Positions 45,034 to 56,879 of a stretch of 64,000 nucleotides of DNA are shown in pieces. The notes below the pieces were generated by a model, which was not told where the DNA came from, ran no database searches, and was given only the letters and a program-made list of their open reading frames with translations. The position numbers were made by a program, and so were the translations under genes. Source of the DNA: Ophioderma brevispina (taxonomy: Eukaryota > Echinodermata > Ophiuroidea > Amphilepidida > Ophiodermatidae); NCBI GenBank assembly GCA_023653785.1, contig JAMKCH010010172.1, positions 124,001-188,000 of the forward strand, read 5' to 3'. Numbering within the stretch: the stretch's first letter is position 1; each line of letters begins with the position of its first letter.

Positions 45034-45879
45034 TTTTTTTTTTTTTTTTTAACATCATCATAAAGCCACACAGATTAGAAATACGTCATATATCAAAATA
45101 TTAAAATACATATAAATTCTTCAAAAACTAGTGCACTACGGGGGTTCTCAAGGTAGGTATATAAAATGTTAACATTAAGTTAGAATGATTACCATACTTA
45201 AATCTACAAATAGATAACTTGGCAATTAAAATCAGCTTACTTGATATATTGGGGGGTAGAATTTCTCAATCATAACCAAGACAAATATCAGTTTATTTTC
45301 ATTTATGATAAACAACCACTTTTTAGCCCAAGCCAGTTTTTTTTTTCACCATCCTTCCAATCTTATGACAGTATCACAATCAAAAGAAAATGTTCAATAT
45401 ATTCATATCCTTATCACCCTGACAGAAGGTACATTTTTCATCATTGACATACTATACCCATCTTTTTTAATAAAATTCTGGTGGGATAACAGTTATGGAG
45501 AATTTTCCAATTGGTGGGTTTTGGGGAAAACACGTGCCTCATGGCGAAGAACATTTAGGTTTGCATTTGCTGGCCAATCAAGGGATATGTTTTGTAAAAT
45601 TTCTATTCCAAAAATTAAATGTGAGCTCGGGGTTTGAATGAATATTCTTTAGATCAATTTCTCTTTCTTACAACATCTGAACAGATAATGAGTCCATAGC
45701 ATAGTCTTCTGGTTGAGAGATAATAGGGGGTTATCTCAATACTCATGATTGCTACGCATAATCAATCTAGACTCACGCCATGATTTAGGTAAGGCTTGAA
45801 TAAGCGTGTAATCTTCAATGATAAAAGCTGCTCCCTGATAATTTCTCTGCTTCATTTGGATTTGCTGTTAAAAGAGTGC

Positions 45880-48620
45880 CATGGGCCTGGTAAGAGGATC
45901 TTTACATACACAAAACCACTAGCAATCCCAATGTTGAAAAACAACTGTTTACCATTGATCGTAATACAACGATTATTCCATATGACTCAAGATGAGGTTT
46001 TTTAACCTCATTCAGATTTCTACATTGTTTTACACAATAACCAGTGAAAAGGCATTTGAAATAAAACATCTCGGGACTGGAATGCACTCCAAAGTAGAAA
46101 TCAAAGCTTTTCAGAGCATTAATTTCAAATAAGGCATTCCACAGCCAATTTTGAAATACACAGTCAAGGATATTCTCCAAGTAGCGGGAGACTCCTTCTG
46201 TAATCGTTTCACAACCAATTTACTATGAAAGAGTTGATTAGGCTAGGGACATGAACCATATCAAGTCCACCTTGTAACTTTAGTCCCATCACGGTATGTG
46301 GCGTTTTAAAACTTTTAAAAAAAAAAAAAAAAAAAAAAAATAATAAAGTTTTCAATTTGGGCAAGTCACCTTTTTTTGGAGCATCACAAAGCTGAGAGGG
46401 AAATAAAATTTGGGAAATAAGCACACGATTTTATGATCACAATTTACATTGTTGTAATCTCTCCGACTTCCAAAGCTGAAGAAAAATCCTTATACGAATT
46501 TTGCTAATTCCGTGAGTTTCCAATATCATGAATATTGCCGGCTGGTGTTTTAATTTGAAATACAATACCTATGTTTTGGCTCTTGTACAATCGATCTTCC
46601 ATTTAATGTCGCCAATTTTCATCTCTACGATCATTCATACCACCAATCCACATCCATCAGTTTTTACTTCTTTAAAAAGAGCCCAGCCCCGTGGCGATGA
46701 TCCAACAGTGGCTAATGATGTTAAGATAGAGGATCATCAGCAGGATAGAGTGACTCATACATACAAATTTATTTGGGCTTCTGTGATAGAATAATCTTTA
46801 TGGGGCAGAGGAATACCACGAATTGCGTATCATTTTGTCTTATTTTAAGGCAAGTATCTCCACCACCACTCCAAGAATAAACACAGTGAACTAACGTGTA
46901 CAGCCTTGCCGCGCACACCTTTCTTGAGATCCAACGAATCTTGAGCGCCAACCATTATGGTTTATACAACTTTGTGTATTATATAATAAAGTACATACAC
47001 CCATTTTTGAAAGGATGAACCAAATTATAATACTCTATGCATTCATAAAAGTCACGGTTGAGGCTGTCAACCGCCTTAAAAAATCAAGAAAAAGGCAGCA
47101 CCAGGAGTTTTTTTTGATTCTGGTAACCGGGAATATCGTCAATCAATCTTAATTTGTTCGGCATACAACGCCCTTTTAATTAATAAAACCTGTTTGAGAG
47201 CCCCGTCGACTATATCATGAATGACACCGATTGTAATCTTTTGGCTAGAACCTTAGCAGCAATTTTAGTCAACGTTGAGAAGTGGATTTGGGCGGCCAAT
47301 TGTTTGAGATCTTTTGGACGTCCTTTATCTTTCAAAAGAAGTGTTATAACCCCCTGCTTTTGTTGTTGTCGTAATTTCCCCATTTTCATAGCCTCATTTA
47401 AAAACTATCGATAACCATTTTCCAACCTGATTGATCCCACAAAGCTTTATACGTTTCCAACAGTAAGTCCATCTAGGCCTGGACTTTTATCATTAGCCAT
47501 AGAGTCCCAAGCGCCTTTTTGCATTCGTCAAGCGTAAACATCCCTTCACAACGTTTGACGTGATTCGTCAGAAAGTGAAGGAATATTGATATCATCAACA
47601 AAAGTAATTATAATTAATACAACTTCCTTTTTGTGGAATAATTACAATCATACAGCTTTTTCATAAAATTTACATTCTCGTTACGTACAAGTCGTCTCAA
47701 TCTGTAACTTCCTGAACATCTTCGTTTATATAATGAATGATACATTTGCGATCCCGTTTATTTTTTCGAGATTAAGAAAAGAATTTTAGAGTTTTTTTTC
47801 AGCCATTTTCATACCAGTTTTACTCTTGATCGAATTATTGCCCTTTATTTTTATCATCCATGCAATTTCATAATCAGTAATAGTTTTTTGAAGATTATCA
47901 CGAATTATTCGATCATTTGTATTATCTCTGCCAGCTTGGAATATAAATGCTGAATACGCTTTTCAAGATTAATGCATATTATTCTGTTTCTAAAAGCTTA
48001 TTCTGACCAATTCTGGAAAATTACGATATCATTTTTGCAATGATCCATTTCATACTGCATAAATGTTATTAATATTGTTTTTTTACAATCAATTAATGAC
48101 CTGGTACAGGCCATTATATATCCTTCCTCAATTGAGCAGACTATTATTCATCTTCCATCACCTGGGCCCTTTTGTATCTCTCTAACTGAATCTCATAGTT
48201 TACACATTTCATGGTCAGATTTTTGGGCAAATGAATGATAGCACATTATTTACACAATTAAGAAGACCTTTATTTACAAACAATAATTCTAGTCTGCATA
48301 AAATCGTTGGAGAAGTTTGCCTCCAAGTATCATTTTGGTTTAAGATGTTTGTTACGACGGACGCCAAATATCCTCCAGATCAAGAGAGTAAAGAATCTCT
48401 GTTAATTTACTTACACTGGAGCATCGGCTTTAAATTGCCACCAATTTATCAGAGTTGATTTAAGGGGACCATTAAATCACCACCAAGTGGACCTCTGCCC
48501 TGGCCAATGCTGTAGGAATCCAAAACTTTTGGTCATGTCAACATAAATTTTACCCCTCTTTCCAGCACGATTATTTAGGAGCATATGTTCCACCATATAC
48601 CAAATTGACTCATTAATCAA
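45880..48620 (-). pseudogene. ORF2 remnants (endonuclease, RT, C-terminal) of the L1/Tx1-like LINE
   Basis: Endonuclease tail near 48270-48490 (WRQTSPTILCRLELLFVNKG). RT start near 47550 (MFTLDECKKALG), then across frameshifts IVDGALKQVLLIK and near 46850 LALKIRQNDT. The catalytic YADD region is scrambled (LYVCMSHS-like), so activity is lost. The C-terminal part at 46280-45900 reads MGLKLQGGLDMVHVPSLINS and NALFEINALKSFDFYFG. More than ten frame breaks occur. Confidence 0.75.
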
Positions 48621-49464
48621 ATATTCCAAACAAGGCAACGATATTACGCTCATCACTTACTTTAGGAATATTTATCTAAAGTTTGTAATTCAGAGATGTT
48701 TTTAAATTAAAATCATCATACCTTGCTACTTATTTTGTACCTGGTGAGAAATATATATCCCAATCCCATGTGCTTTCGCTTCTATTCCTCCTCCCTTCTT
48801 CACAATCAGACTTAGTACAATAATCTTCTGTGATAAAAAATTATCAGCTTTTTTTGTCTTTAAAAAATGGAAAAGCGCTTAGCGTTTATTTTTATTTCTT
48901 AACCACGAACATTGGCCAGTTAAAAGTTTTATTGCCATAATTGAGAGAAGAAATGGATGAATGGCAAAAGCCAAATGGGTTCAGACAGTTAATAATATCA
49001 GTCCATATGAAGGGAAGATATTCCTACCCCTCTTATCTGGGGTTTAAACACATCGTTATATCCTTTTTGTGTGAAATTTCTTTCCTTTAATTGTCATTTG
49101 ATTGGACATACTTGAATGATTTCCATTATGGTTCGATTACATCGCGTTTTGTTTGATGATGGGTGTATTTCTTGCTTCTGAGTCTTTACTTTGCTTCAGT
49201 GCATTGGAAGCGTGAGAAGTGTTAGATTTAGTTACGTTGCTTTGAAGACTGTGAAGGCAGTGATTTAGAAGTGGATCTGGCATACAGTAGATCCAGCGTC
49301 TCTAACAGCGTTGTCATTGCTACTAGTATCAGCCAAATCTTTGCGTGTTTCTACAATTGAAGACGCTGAAGAGGATTTGTCAGCCGAAAGACTTCACAAA
49401 TATGTTCTCTACTTTTTTTGCAAGTTCTGGTGACGAAGGACCCTGGTGATGGTTCCAAGGAAGA

Positions 49465-49870
49465 TCAAGAAGTTACAAAATGAAATAAATTTTCATCGTA
49501 TCTTGGAGATTTGGCTTGCATTAGATCGTGATGGAGACTGATTCGCTTGATTAACATACCAACAAAAAACAGAATCTGAGGTAACTGATGAATGCATTGT
49601 TTATCAATGTGTCCCAAGTCAGGACAAACACGAAAGCATCTTGGGTCCGCGGTTACTTGGGCCAGTTTGATTTCTAAATGACCTTCCTCATTGCATATGA
49701 CGCATTTAAGTTTTGGGTTTTGCTTCGCACTCATTGATCAAGTGAGCACCATGGCAAAAACTACAGTTTCATGGGTTTTTGTCCGTTATAAAACAACTGA
49801 AATTTGATGTCAACTAGTTCAGTCTCATCAACTGGATTAGGAACCGTAATGTGTTGAATCTGGGTGTGGG
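49465..49870 (-). pseudogene. ORF1-like protein fragment with CCHC zinc knuckles
   Basis: The frame encodes KLKCVICNEEGHLEIKLAQV and DPRCFRVCPDLGHIDKQC. These are a partial CCHC knuckle (its last Cys lost to Leu) and a second with altered spacing. Upstream, in another frame, VDETELVDIKFQLF precedes what looks like a third knuckle (FCHGAHLINE). This fits the nucleic-acid-binding ORF1 of Tx1-type LINEs. Confidence 0.65.
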
Positions 49871-51029
49871 GGTAAACACCTCAGAAACGTAGCAAAAGCG
49901 ATGACCACTCTTCAATGAGCATCTTTTTATTTTGTTTTGCTCCTTTGCAATATGGTCATGCGTTCAGTTTTCTCTTTGGCAATGAATCAATCCGCTGGGT
50001 GATGTGGTCTTGATCACTAAACATCTTTGTGGAATGCCAGTATGCTCAATCTGATGGTTTTTGACTTTTATTGTTTTGAGCCGCGTCTTTAAAATTTGGA
50101 TACTTCAAATGTTCGTCGTCCCCTTTAATTGTTACCGATCCATTAGCTAGAACTAATTGTCTTGGCTTGAACTGATGACAAGTTTACTATCCCATCCGTT
50201 GAGGTGCTATCATCCATTGAACACCTAAAAAATTCTCGGGGCGAGGTGATCATCTTGACAGATTCAAAATATGCCTTCAGCTACATCTAGTTCGCTCACT
50301 CTAAAAGTTGAAGGTATTAAAAATCTTAACCCACAGAGATTCGGGTTTTTTTTAAAGGGTCTTTGTTTGGTCATTGTTTAACACAGGAGTATTAGTATCC
50401 ATGGTTGCAACTGCAGCGTAGTTACACAATGAAACCGTAGACGGAGCAGTGTCACGATTACGGTCTTTAGTGTAATGCGATTCCAGACTGTGACACAAAA
50501 GTCAACGTTGCGGTAATCATCGTGAGTATGTCCAAACACAGCACAGAATGTGACCAAAATATCGCGAATTCCAGGACTTAAAAAAAAACAGTTTGAAAAA
50601 AATATCACCAATTGTTCACAATTTAATACGTATAATGAATTTTTGGGCACATACAATTCTACAAAAGCGATAAAGGCTAAAAGTAATTTAAAATTGCATC
50701 GACGAGTCGACGCTAACTGAAGCACACAGTGTACGGTGATAACCACACAGAAATACTGCAAGTTTTAGGTGGAATTCAAATCGCTGGAAGTTTTAAACAC
50801 AGTTTCACACTCGTCGCTGAAGACAAAATACTTGCTTTTTCACACATTCTGCTAGTTATATTAGATCTTCCTTACGTAAGAAGATATCACAAGAACGTGA
50901 TGGAAGACAGTCTGTGGTTATAAAGTTATATTGTCCCGTCAAAAGAGTAGATTTGAATGTTGAAAATCAAGCTCTAAAAAGGACGACTCTAATCACCATT
51001 GCGTTCAATTCCCGTGCAACCGCATGAAT

Positions 51030-51474
51030 ATCTGTATCTTTAGTTGCCTTTTGCAAGCAAGTATTCTATCACAGCACAATGAAATAAAGGAGCTAATACT
51101 CTCCCTGCATACCCCTGTTGAACGAAGGAAAGGCTCCGAGATATTCCCATCTACCATACGCGCTTTGAATTGCTGTAAGGACCCTTGCTTTTTACCACCT
51201 GTCTGGGATACATAGTGCCCGAAGAACCTAGAACATACCTTCCGCTGTTGATCGAGTCAAAGCTTTCTTAAAATCGATTAAGGTGATGGTGATGGAAGTT
51301 GATAACTCTGAAAGGCCTCCATGATTCCCCTTAGGATGTGACCTGCTTTGGCACAGCTTCCCTTGCGGCAAACCAGCTTGGTTTGGATCTTAGTATAGGA
51401 TCAATGCCCGTATTCTTTAACAGATTTTGTTGTAGACTTTTGCTGACACTGACATCAAGGTAATTCCTCTGTTA
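51030..51474 (-). mobile_element. RTE-like LINE, 5'-truncated half (RT fingers and palm)
   Basis: On the - strand: NRGITLMSVSAKVYNKILLK, then SKPSWFAAREAVPKQV, KKALTRST, and EYLLAKATKDTD just before the L1/Tx1-like insertion. These are RT motifs NYRGITL..KVYNRIL, QAGFR and FDS, all decayed. It ends at host sequence GTGACAACATTT, where alpha has AAGGTGACAAC. Confidence 0.75.
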
Positions 51475-52467
51475 GTGACAACATTTCTATTCCTGAGGAT
51501 CTCCCAAAGTATCGTTTGTGCTCTTTGTGAGCACCATGAGAAATGGGGGGGGGGGAATTTCAATGGGCTATTTGTATCGTCAAGTGTGTAAAAAAATCCC
51601 GAGCCTATTCCTGAGCCCGAATGATTTTGTTTGGCAGTGTGGGCCCTACTGATATCATGACTTCCCTACCCAATGTACCAGCACAGAAATGTGTGATAGA
51701 TTTTGAAAGATGGCCCAAACCAGAATATGGGTAACAGAAGGGGATCAAATTTTCCCTGAGTATCTCCCGGAAGTATCTTTTGTACCGGCTACAAGTGATA
51801 ATGGTGGGGAAAATTTCTATGGGGATTTTATCATAAGTGGTCAAAAATAAAAATACTTCCGATTGCCAAGACAAATGGGTTCATTTCTTTCTCTAGTCAC
51901 ACATAAGCATAGTTTACCTATTTACATTGATAGTTGCTATGTACTTTGGAGTTGAGTGAGTGAGGTATTAAAGTGTAACGACAACTCAACACAATATTTG
52001 CATATCGTGTCATAAGATTAAAACCATCACAACCTTTATAAACTACACCACAATAAATTCTACGTACAACATTTTTTTAAAATTTAAAAATTTTAAACAA
52101 TCAGCCTCTTCAGGCAATTTAATCACCTGAAGAGGCCTTAAATCTTGAAATAGGTGTCAAATCTGGGACAGCTGTAATATTTTCTACGAGCGCATAATCA
52201 ACACTCAGTAATACATGTTTTCACAGAAAGGGCACAATCACAACGAATACACCGAGGGACTGGTTCACCTCTAAGCAAATAACAATGGGTCATAGAAGAA
52301 TGGCCAATTTTACATGCGCTAATGACAATATCGTCCCTTCTCCATCAAACCTAACACCATCAGCTCCAACAGTTTGGTTGAAAGCATGCATTTTAATTAT
52401 TAGGAATGAATTCCACAGCATTTGCCCGAGTTCTGATATAGCTATTTAACATCTGCTTTTGGAAGTG
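51170..52467. repeat. 1.3-kb tandem duplication, copy 1
   Basis: Contains RTE-like fragment, host block, then the first ~500 bases (3' end) of the I-like LINE, ending at TTCTGATATAGCTATTTAAC. Copy 2 starts at once. Compared with copy 2 it has many single-base deletions that destroy the RNase H frame. Confidence 0.8.
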
Positions 52468-53775
52468 CTGTAAAGACGCCTATGGCTTTTACCACCTGTC
52501 TGGGATCAACCATATTGCCCGGAAGAACCGAGACCATACCTTCCTGTTGATCGGTCAAAGCTTTCCTGAAAATCGATGAAGGTGATGGTAAGTGGAAGTT
52601 GATAACCTGAAAGGCCTCCATGATTCTCCTTTGGATGTGAACCTGCTGTGCACAGCTTCTACCTGGGCGAAAACCATGCTTGGTTGGATCTTAGTATAAG
52701 GATCAACATGCTCTCGTATTCCTTGTTACGATTTTGTTGTAGACTTTGCTGCCACTGACTCAAGGTAATTCCTCTGTAGGTTGACAACACTTATAATTCC
52801 TGCGGATCTCCAAAGTAATCGTTTTGTGCTCTTTGTGAGCTAACCAGTGAAAATGTGGGGGGGGGGAATTTCATATGCTATTTGTATCGTCCAGTGGTAA
52901 AAAATACTCCTAGCCTAGTCTGAGAGCCCGAAGGATTTGTTGGCATTGGGGGCCTACTGAATCATGACCTTCCCTCCCCACTGACCCACTAGAAATGTGT
53001 GATGATTTGAAGCTGGCCCAAACCAGATATGTGTAACGAAGGTGTACAAAATATTTCCTGAGTATCTCCCGAGTATCTTTTTGTACTCCGGCTACAATGA
53101 GAAATGGTTGGGGAAATTTCGAGAATTGGGGGATTTTAATCATAAGTGGTCACAATAAAAATACTCCGATTGCAAAACAAATGGTTTCAATTTATTTCTC
53201 TAGTCACAAATAAGCATAGTTTACACTATTTACATTGATTAGTTGCGAATGTACTTTGGAGTGAGTGAGTGAGTATTAAAGTTTAACGACAACTCAACAC
53301 AATTGTGTCATATCGTGTCATTAAGATTAAAAACATCAAAACCTTTATATAACATACACCACAATAAATTCTAGTCACAACATTTTTAAAAAGTTAAAAA
53401 TATTTAAACAAATCAGCCTCCTTCAGGAAATTTATCACCTGAAGAGGCCTAATATCTTGAAATAATGTTTTCAAATCTGGGACGCTGTAATATTTTCTAC
53501 GAATAAGCGCATAATCAACACACTCAAGTAATACATGTTTCACAGAAAGGGCACAATCACAACGAATACACCGAGGGACTGGCTCACCCCTAAGCAAATA
53601 ACTATGGGTCATATAAGAATGGCCAATTTTACATCGCGCTAATACAATATCGTCCCTTCGTCCAATCAAACCTGAACTACCAGCAGCTCCAACAGTTGGT
53701 TGAAAAGCATGCATTTTATTATTAGGAAATGAATCCCACAGCATTTGCCACCTATTTCTGATATAGCTATTAACT
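52468..53775. repeat. 1.3-kb tandem duplication, copy 2
   Basis: Begins with TGCTGTAAAGACGCC matching TGCTGTAAGGACCC at ~51170 and runs collinearly to TTCTGATATAGCTATTAAC at ~53770. Breakpoints fall inside two unrelated mobile elements, so the duplication postdates both insertions. Confidence 0.8.
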
Positions 53776-54365
53776 AAAGCCTTAAAATCTGTAAAGGGCA
53801 TCTCAGTGTTTGTTATATTCATATTAAGGGCTTCTTTCGCCAATACATCAACCTTTTCATTGCCTTGAATACCAATGTGACTCGGAATCCAAGCTAAAAC
53901 AACGGATTTATTCAATTGAGACAAACTGAAGAATACTTCCAACAGCTCAGCAATATAGGGATGACGACATTCTCTGCCTTTCAAAGCCATAAGACTAGAT
54001 AGTGAATCAGTAAATATAATGAAATGACTCTCATTAGAAATTTCACCTAATTCTAAGGCCAACTTAAGTGCCTGCAATTCAGCAGTGAAAATAGAAGCAT
54101 TATCAGGTAACCTAATCTGACGTTGATCACGCCGACTTAAAACAGCTGCAGCAGCCCTTTCCAAAACCTTAGACCCATCTGTATAAATAGCTTGATGTTG
54201 ATGATATTTATGTCTAAAATCATCAAATTTAGCTTGAAAAACAAGATCATCAGTTAGACCCTTCTTATATTGACATAAAGTTAGGTCAATATCAAGTTCA
54301 ACATTTGACCAAGGAGGACTAATAGGAAAATCAAATGAAGCAATGTTATCAGCATTTGGACACAC
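53394..54365 (-). CDS. RNase H domain of I-like LINE ORF2 (open, 323 codons)
   Basis: An intact frame with the full type-1 RNase H active site: D63 in YTDGSK, E96 in FTAELQAL, D120 in FTDSLSSL, and D173 in GNEKVD, with H163 in WIPSHIG. The tail has a CIRCD..HVLLEC zinc-knuckle-like motif. The enzyme degrades the RNA of the RNA-DNA hybrid during target-primed reverse transcription. It is the 3' part of ORF2, and a frameshift near 54370-54400 separates it from RT. No start codon is implied by the Met. Confidence 0.85.
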   Translation of the reverse strand: MCPNADNIASFDFPISPPWSNVELDIDLTLCQYKKGLTDDLVFQAKFDDFRHKYHQHQAIYTDGSKVLERAAAAVLSRRDQRQIRLPDNASIFTAELQALKLALELGEISNESHFIIFTDSLSSLMALKGRECRHPYIAELLEVFFSLSQLNKSVVLAWIPSHIGIQGNEKVDVLAKEALNMNITNTEMPFTDFKALVNSYIRNRWQMLWDSFPNNKMHAFQPTVGAAGSSGLIGRRDDIVLARCKIGHSYMTHSYLLRGEPVPRCIRCDCALSVKHVLLECVDYALIRRKYYSVPDLKTLFQDIRPLQVINFLKEADLFKYF

Positions 54366-54383
54366 CTGTGAAAAAACCCTCTT

Positions 54384-55331
54384 TTATACGGATTCCAAAA
54401 GATGGAATAGCATTAGGTTTACTAGTATAGAAGTTGGTAAATTGGTGCTTTCATGTGTTGGGATATCAGCATTACTTTTAAGTTTTAGAGCATATTGAAG
54501 AGCTAATTTTTCCCATCTTAGATGTAATGGAGGTTCATTAGCTTCAGTAGATAAGCTTTGCATAGGAGAGGTACGAAAAGCACCCAAGCATAGTCGAAGA
54601 CCTTGATTCTGAATAGGTTCAAGCCTTTTCAAATATGACTTACGAGCAGAACTATAAACAATGCAACAATAATCCAATTTTGAAAGGCGAAGCAAGACTG
54701 AGCGATCTGCACCCCAGTCCATCTTTACTTTAAAAAAATTCAGAGCTTTTTGACATCTCTTCCGCAAGTAGTCAATATGAGCTTTGAAGTTCAATTTACT
54801 GTCAAATATTAAGCCTAAGAATTTAGTCTGTGAAACGACAGGAATAAGAGAACCATTCAATTTAGTTCTGGGTATAGTGGCCATATTTGATGAAGAATAG
54901 GAAATGGAGAAGTCATCTACAAACAATGACTTCTTAATTCCTGTATTGACCACTTTGACAATACTAATAATTTTCAAAAGAAATAAGAGTAACAGAGAGA
55001 ATGCTACCCTGTGGAACACCCATCTCTTGATTATGTATTTCTGATAAGACTGTTCCCAGACGAACCCTAGAAACACGATCTGTCAAAAAAATCTTAATAA
55101 ACAAAGGCATTTTACCTCTAAGTACTAAATTATGCAAATCCTTCAAAATAACATATTTCCAAGTAGTATCATAGACCTTCTCTAGATCAAAGAATACCGA
55201 CACAACATGATGTCCTCTAACAAAACCCTCACGAATAAAAGATTCAAGACGAACAAGTTGGTCAATGGTACTACGACCCTGCCGGAAACCACTTTGACAC
55301 TTAGAAATCAGTCCATTACTTGGTTCTTGGG
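54384..55331 (-). pseudogene. Reverse transcriptase part of the I-like LINE, two frames
   Basis: From the truncated 5' end: QSGFRQGRSTIDQL, FFDLEKVYDTTW (palm A), GVPQGSILSVTL (palm B), then after a frame change at ~54970 KKSLFVDDFSISYS (catalytic FVDD), KFLGLIFDSKLNFKAHIDYL and the thumb. Motifs are well conserved, so the copy is fairly young. It is inactive because of truncation and at least two frameshifts. Confidence 0.8.
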
Positions 55332-55984
55332 ATGTACTTTGGAAATATGGTCAACGGCAATATGATCTTCCAACCCAATGCATCGAATAAAATATGGTAT
55401 CCAAACATATTCCTTCTCCCCAGTATCTCATTTGTATGTCCTGCGCTATCAATTATTATTTACCTATTTTAAGTATATTAATCTCACATTTTCCTATCTC
55501 GACCCAGAGGTGAGATGCCCGTCGGCAGCTGATCGGAAAAGTAAACTCCGAAAATCACCATGCAAATCCAAAAGTGCGGAATGGTGTGTACTTCCGTAGG
55601 ATTTTCATGCTAAAATTATTTTTTTTTCTGTTTGGGTTTCAATAGAATAGGTATAAGGCTATAAAGGTTCAAGGTCACCAAAAGCTCAGATGCTGTTGAA
55701 AGCTGTGCCAAATGATTCTTATCGTCATACTGAAACAGAAAATGCATTTTAAATTCATTTGGTGATAACACCATTGTAATCCAGGGAAAGGTCAGTGACT
55801 CCATGCAACATGTCTCCCTTGATAATTTTACCATATCCAACCTAGATTGCCACTACACTGTAAAATAGTATTGTGGATCCTATGAGGACAATACGAAACA
55901 GCTGGTCAACCAGTTTCAACAAAAGCTCAGCACCAGGGGAATTTAACCTAGGATGACATGAGCCATTATGGGGCTATACTGCTT

Positions 55985-56879
55985 TTAAAGCGGCACGGAC
56001 ATTTTCACAAAATATGAAATTTCTTCAATGTGCTCTCATAGGCCATGAAGAACAGAGATATATTTTACACATTAAATAACATACCCTAAAACAGATAGGG
56101 CATTGATATGAGACCCCCCCACTCCAAACAAATCCCTCCTGTCCTTTGAATCTTAACCTGCCTCCCTCTCCCCCCTCCCTACCCCCACCCCCTTTTTATC
56201 CCCCGGGCCCTCCTCTAATATTATTGATTTTTATCCCCTCCCTCTACTAACCGTCTTCCACACTCGCCCTCACTTCCCCTGCTCCTTCCACTCTCCATCC
56301 GACCCATTTACCCACTCCCCCCCTTCCCCCTAAATACTCTCTCCTAAACCTCGTTCTCCCAATTTTCCCTCTCCGTCTCCCCCCCTTCTCTCTCGCACTT
56401 CCTCCTACAGTCTCCGCCCCACCCTCTCGAACACCTCATTTCCTCTCTTCCTCGTTTCATACTTTCTTACTCTTTTTTGCATTCTTTCCTGGATAAAGCC
56501 ATCCAGGTATTTGTAGGCCAACTTTTAAGTTTTCCATAACTTTAATCAACAAATGTGTATTACATGATATTTTTGACTCGTACTCAATGATATTCAAACC
56601 ACAAAGGTTATAGACGAGTCAAAAAAGTGTTCATAGAGTGGGGAACATGCATACGGCGTGCGTGCTCTTGTGTAAACGTCCATTTTCCTCGTATGTGAAT
56701 GTCGCCGACGACGTTAAATTACAAAATCGTTCTGTTTACCATAAAGGAAGCTGATTTGGTGTAAATCCTTCTCGGGTGAGGCCTTTTGATATATAAAAAG
56801 CTTTGCAACATGCAGAAAATAGTCCGATTTTGAAACATCTTGAGGGCGCACTTTTTCCAATGTGCCAGTGTCTCTGTAA
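55985..56879 (-). mobile_element. TTAA-type MITE, family A (inverted, interrupted copy)
   Basis: Left TTAA at 55985 with end AGCGGCACGGACATTTTCAC; right end CCAGTGTCTCT followed by GTAA (decayed TTAA, 56876-56879). Matches 62378-62913 and 3887-4423 in reverse. Alpha has the empty site CCGCTTTAACTAAGG at 35450-35464. A 379-base pyrimidine-rich block interrupts it. Confidence 0.85.
56113..56491. repeat. 379-base C/T-rich block inserted in a MITE
   Basis: The + strand is almost purely C, T and A, with very few G, and consists of C-runs and CTCC/TCCC words without a fixed period. It sits exactly between GATATGAG and GATAAAG, which are contiguous in the family A copies. It has no coding capacity. 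The boundaries are therefore precise although its origin is unknown. Confidence 0.75.

Larger units (their letters stand above)
45034..51029 (-). mobile_element. Near full-length L1/Tx1-like LINE, dead
   Basis: The element spans 5996 bp on the - strand. Its 3' poly(A) is the T17 run at 45034-45050. Target duplication is ATCTGTATCTAG at 45022-45033 and ATCTGTATCTTTAG at 51030-51043. Order from the 5' end is: ORF1 with zinc knuckles, endonuclease remnant, reverse transcriptase, C-terminal domain. All frames are broken. Removing it rejoins the surrounding RTE-like RT (KATKDTD then FSPI), confirming the boundaries. Confidence 0.85.
53261..55331 (-). mobile_element. I-clade-like LINE, 5'-truncated, with target duplication
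   Basis: ATGTACTTTGGA at 53249-53260 and 55332-55343 is a perfect 12-bp target duplication. Alpha has one copy (AAGGTACTTTGGA, 34777-34789). The - strand 3' end is an ACTC repeat tail. It encodes RT followed by RNase H; an RNase H after RT is characteristic of the I group. It is truncated within the RT fingers (QSGFRQGRSTIDQLVRLES). Confidence 0.9.

Noticed and set aside
50378..50761. 127-codon frame on the - strand as a host gene
   Set aside because: It lies inside the 5' part of the 6-kb LINE insertion bounded by a target duplication, and shows no independent gene signals.
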